From: Deltaproteobacteria bacterium
Lineage (GTDB): Bacteria; Myxococcota_A; UBA9160; SMWR01
Direction: 5' to 3'
NCBI GenBank assembly: GCA_029261905.1
Contig: JAJDAM010000025.1
Coordinates: 1 to 8,208, forward strand
DNA length: 8,208 bases
The number at the start of each line of letters is the position of its first letter. Positions within the stretch are counted from its first letter, which is position 1. The notes beneath the pieces are model-generated. The model saw only the letters and a program-made list of their open reading frames with translations, was not told the DNA's origin and did no database searches. Below are positions 6,239-8,208 of the stretch, piece after piece. A program made the translations under genes and the position numbers.

Positions 6239-7042
6239 TTGCAGTTCGATGCGAAATACCGGGGGGCCAGTTTCGCTGAGCTTCTCGACGTCGACTATCC
6301 GTACCTTCGCCCCGACTGGACGGACTTGTCCGCTGGTTTCGATCCGGCCTTGGTCCCGCACGGGACGACGGTGCTCGGGTTCAAGTACCAGGAAGGTGTC
6401 GTCATCGCGGGAGATCGCCTGGCGACCGCCGGGCACCGCGTGGCGGCGCGTCATATGGAAAAGGTCTATGCGACCGACGATCACTCGCTGATCGCGATCG
6501 CGGGCGCGGCGGGTCCCGCAATCGAGATGGCACGCTTGATGCGGATCGAACTCGAGCACTACGAGAAGATTGAAGGCGAACCGCTCGAACTCGAGGGTAA
6601 GGCGAACAAGCTGTCCCAGATGATCCGACAAAACATGCCCGCCGCGATGCAGGGCTTCATGGTCGTACCGCTATTTGCAGGCTACGACCTGCGGCGACAC
6701 GTCGGTCGGCTTTGGGGCTACGACATGACCGGTGGACGCTACGAGGAACTCGATTACGAGGCGACCGGTTCGGGCGGACTGTACGCCAAGGAATCTCTGA
6801 AGAAGACACACAAGAAGGATGCGACGCGCCAAGAGTCCCTGGCGATGGCGGTGATGGCCCTGGTCGACGCGTCGGATGAGGACCGCGCGACGGGTGGTCC
6901 GGATCTGGTTCGCGGGATCTTCCCGATCGTGAATTTCTGTACACGAAACGGGATCGATCGTGCGACTGAAGCCGAAATCGAACAGGTCTACCGCAGTCTC
7001 CTTGCGGAGCGAACCACGCAAAATGGGAGAGGCGCCCAATGA
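6239..7042 (+). CDS. prcB: 20S proteasome beta subunit PrcB (start TTG 6239; alternative ATG 6122)
   Basis: Catalytic subunit of the 20S core, an N-terminal threonine protease made as a proprotein that cleaves itself during assembly. The cleavage site is clear: PHG followed by TTVLGFKY, Thr1 being codon 6365-6367. In mature numbering the catalytic set is intact: Thr1, Asp17 (AGDR) and Lys33 (MEKVY). Also present are ELEHYEKIEG, AAMQGFMVVPLFAGYD, the GSGGLYAKES turn and TGGPDLVRGIFP. The mature part is 225 residues. I choose TTG 6239 because of the strong ribosome binding site; it gives a 42-residue propeptide starting QFDAKYRGASFAELL. The frame is open back to ATG 6122, but those 39 residues are low-complexity Thr/Asn/Gln/Arg sequence produced by the AC-rich repeats. 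Its stop overlaps the prcA start by 4 nt, suggesting coupled translation of the two core subunits. Confidence 0.97.
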   Translation: MQFDAKYRGASFAELLDVDYPYLRPDWTDLSAGFDPALVPHGTTVLGFKYQEGVVIAGDRLATAGHRVAARHMEKVYATDDHSLIAIAGAAGPAIEMARLMRIELEHYEKIEGEPLELEGKANKLSQMIRQNMPAAMQGFMVVPLFAGYDLRRHVGRLWGYDMTGGRYEELDYEATGSGGLYAKESLKKTHKKDATRQESLAMAVMALVDASDEDRATGGPDLVRGIFPIVNFCTRNGIDRATEAEIEQVYRSLLAERTTQNGRGAQ

Positions 7043-7737
7043 GCATGCCGTTCTACGTATCTCCCGAGCAGGTCATGGCCGACAAGGCCGAGTTCGCTCG
7101 AAAGGGAATCGCACGCGGCAAATCGAGCCTCGTACTCGCATGCGACGTCGGGATCGTGATGATGGCCGAGAATCCTTCGAGTCTTCAGAAGATCGGCGAG
7201 ATCTACGATCGAATTGCGTTCGCAGGCGTCGGGAAATTCAGCGAGTTCGATCAGCTTCGGAAAATCGGCGTTCGCTTCGCGGATACCAAAGGGTATGCGT
7301 ACAGCCGAGACGACGTGCGCGGCCGATCACTGGCCAACGCGTACTCACAAGCGGTGGGCGACGCGTTCACCCAGCAGATGAAGCCACTCGAGATCGCGAT
7401 CGTGGTCGCGGAGGTGGGCGATGACAGTCTCATCGGACACGAGAACAACGCCATCTACCGCGTGCAATTCGATGGCAGCATCAGCGACCACGAGGGTTAT
7501 TGCGTCATTGGCGGCGATGCAGACGACCTGATGGATTTTCTTCGGACCGAATTCCGGCCCGATATGCCCCTGGGGGACGCCGTCGGCCTGGGGCGGACCG
7601 CGCTTCAACGGTCCGCTGACGGCGAACTAAGCGTAGGACCCGACAATCTCGAGGTGTGTCTGCTCGAACGGGACCGCGCCGGACGCAAGTTCGTTCGGCT
7701 GGCCTCCGATAGAATAAGGGAACTGCTGGGCGAATAG
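7039..7737 (+). CDS. prcA: 20S proteasome alpha subunit PrcA
   Basis: Forms the outer seven-membered rings of the 20S core, gates substrate entry and receives the C-terminal tails of Arc. The protein has 232 residues. The N-terminus MPFYVSPEQVMADKAEFARKGIARGKS is the conserved gate and H0 helix region. MMAENPSSLQKIGEIYDRI carries the alpha-ring pocket region, followed by AGVGKFSEFDQLR, FADTKGYAYSRDDV and a YRVQFDGSI strand. There is no N-terminal threonine nucleophile, as expected for an alpha subunit. The C-terminus (LASDRIRELLGE) is shorter than the acidic tail of M. tuberculosis PrcA. GGGAGAGG at 7025-7032 lies 6 nt before ATG 7039, and the ATGA overlap with prcB supports this start; ATG 7045 is possible. 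Confidence is high. Confidence 0.97.
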   Translation: MSMPFYVSPEQVMADKAEFARKGIARGKSSLVLACDVGIVMMAENPSSLQKIGEIYDRIAFAGVGKFSEFDQLRKIGVRFADTKGYAYSRDDVRGRSLANAYSQAVGDAFTQQMKPLEIAIVVAEVGDDSLIGHENNAIYRVQFDGSISDHEGYCVIGGDADDLMDFLRTEFRPDMPLGDAVGLGRTALQRSADGELSVGPDNLEVCLLERDRAGRKFVRLASDRIRELLGE

Positions 7738-7811
7738 GCACCCGGGCGGCGAATCACTGACGGAGCCTGTCGCTTCTTCGGTACTCGACCCCATCCAGCC
7801 GACGAGGCATT
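7738..7811. other. Short prcA-pafA gap
   Basis: This stretch of 74 bp has no clear terminator or promoter. GACGAGG at 7801-7807, 4 nt before GTG 7812, is a plausible ribosome binding site for pafA, which is therefore probably in the same transcript. Confidence 0.6.
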
Positions 7812-8208
7812 GTGCAGAAACGGATCTTCGGAGTCGAAACCGAGTACGGCATCATCTTCACGCCCGAGGGGCGCAAGACGCTGCCCGTCGAGAAGGCGAT
7901 CCGTTTCCTATTCGAGAAGTTGATCACGACCGAGCACTTCCTCAACGTCTTTCTCGAAAACGGTGCACGCTTCTACCAGGACACCGGTTGTCATCCCGAG
8001 TACGCGACACCCGAGTGTGCATCCCCGCGCCAACTCGTTGTCTACGACAAGGCGGGCGAGCGAGTCCTCGAGGATCTCCAGGACTACGCTGAAGAGAAAA
8101 TTCGCGAGGAGCGAATCCCCGGCAAGCTATCGATCTTCAAGAACAACACCGACTTCGTGGGCAACAGCTACGGCTGTCACGAGAACTATCTCGTCGATCG
8201 CGACGTCG
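7812..8208 (+). CDS. pafA: Pup-protein ligase PafA, N-terminal part (runs off window)
   Basis: The only known Pup ligase: it uses ATP to phosphorylate the C-terminal Glu of Pup and joins it to a substrate lysine. The first 132 residues are visible, starting at GTG 7812 (MQKRIFGVETEYGII). The Mg/ATP strand carries the two Glu residues of GVETEYG. The catalytic Asp57 lies in FYQDTGCHPEYATPE, followed by YDKAGERVLEDL, SIFKNNTDFVGNSYGCHENYLVDR. It is distinguished from dop by QDTGCHPEYA (ligase type) rather than VDHAHPEYS, and by lacking the roughly 33-residue insertion before the Asp. It is the sixth gene of the co-oriented cluster and completes the conjugation half of the system. The 3' end is outside the window. 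Confidence 0.95.
   Translation, partial: MQKRIFGVETEYGIIFTPEGRKTLPVEKAIRFLFEKLITTEHFLNVFLENGARFYQDTGCHPEYATPECASPRQLVVYDKAGERVLEDLQDYAEEKIREERIPGKLSIFKNNTDFVGNSYGCHENYLVDRDV

Noticed and set aside
7754..7945. Antisense 63-codon frame across the prcA-pafA gap
   Set aside because: Mostly opposite the conserved start of pafA, with no domain or ribosome binding site.
1521..8208. Mobile element or genomic-island boundary carrying the proteasome genes
   Set aside because: No transposase, integrase, tRNA, attachment-type direct repeats or flanking inverted repeats are visible in the window.

Overview
The window is from a Gram-negative bacterium with moderately high GC. It carries a complete ATPase/deamidase/Pup/20S-core set of Pup-proteasome genes plus the start of the ligase gene, directly downstream of ordinary cell-envelope and division genes. 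The Gram-negative inference rests on lolA (outer-membrane lipoprotein trafficking) following ftsK, an order familiar from proteobacteria. Pup-proteasomes are best known in Actinobacteria, with scattered occurrences in Nitrospirae and uncultured lineages. A deltaproteobacteria-like or candidate-phylum host is my best guess, but no rRNA or other strong taxonomic marker is present.

Layout, all genes on the + strand. (1) 2-748: C-terminal part of the DNA translocase FtsK. (2) 795-1520: periplasmic lipoprotein carrier LolA. (3) 1521-2357: an 837-bp stretch without a convincing gene. It holds a near-consensus sigma70-type promoter with an extended -10 (1929-1956), three stem-loops (1994-2058, 2081-2132, 2288-2322) and the ribosome binding site of arc, so it looks like a long structured leader. 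(4) 2358-4220 arc/mpa (proteasome ATPase), 4251-5735 dop (Pup deamidase/depupylase), 5755-6033 pup, 6239-7042 prcB (catalytic beta subunit), 7039-7737 prcA (alpha subunit), and 7812 to beyond the window end pafA (Pup ligase).

How they work together: PafA attaches Pup through its C-terminal Glu to lysines of target proteins. The ATPase ring (Arc) captures the helical part of Pup by its coiled coils, unfolds the substrate and feeds it into the PrcA/PrcB 20S chamber, docking through its C-terminal Gln-Tyr-Leu. Dop removes Pup again. Key residues are visible in every protein: Walker A and B in Arc, the Asp of Dop and PafA, Thr1/Asp17/Lys33 of mature PrcB, and the GQYL tail of Arc.

Points of interest: Pup is encoded with a ready-to-ligate Gly-Gly-Glu end and a long N-terminal extension. 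The start of prcB is probably a TTG behind a strong Shine-Dalgarno, which is itself preceded by a GC hairpin and 11-bp AC-rich tandem repeats. The arc leader appears structured. The core machinery belongs to a known system; what may be undescribed is the leader and the RNA-level control elements.
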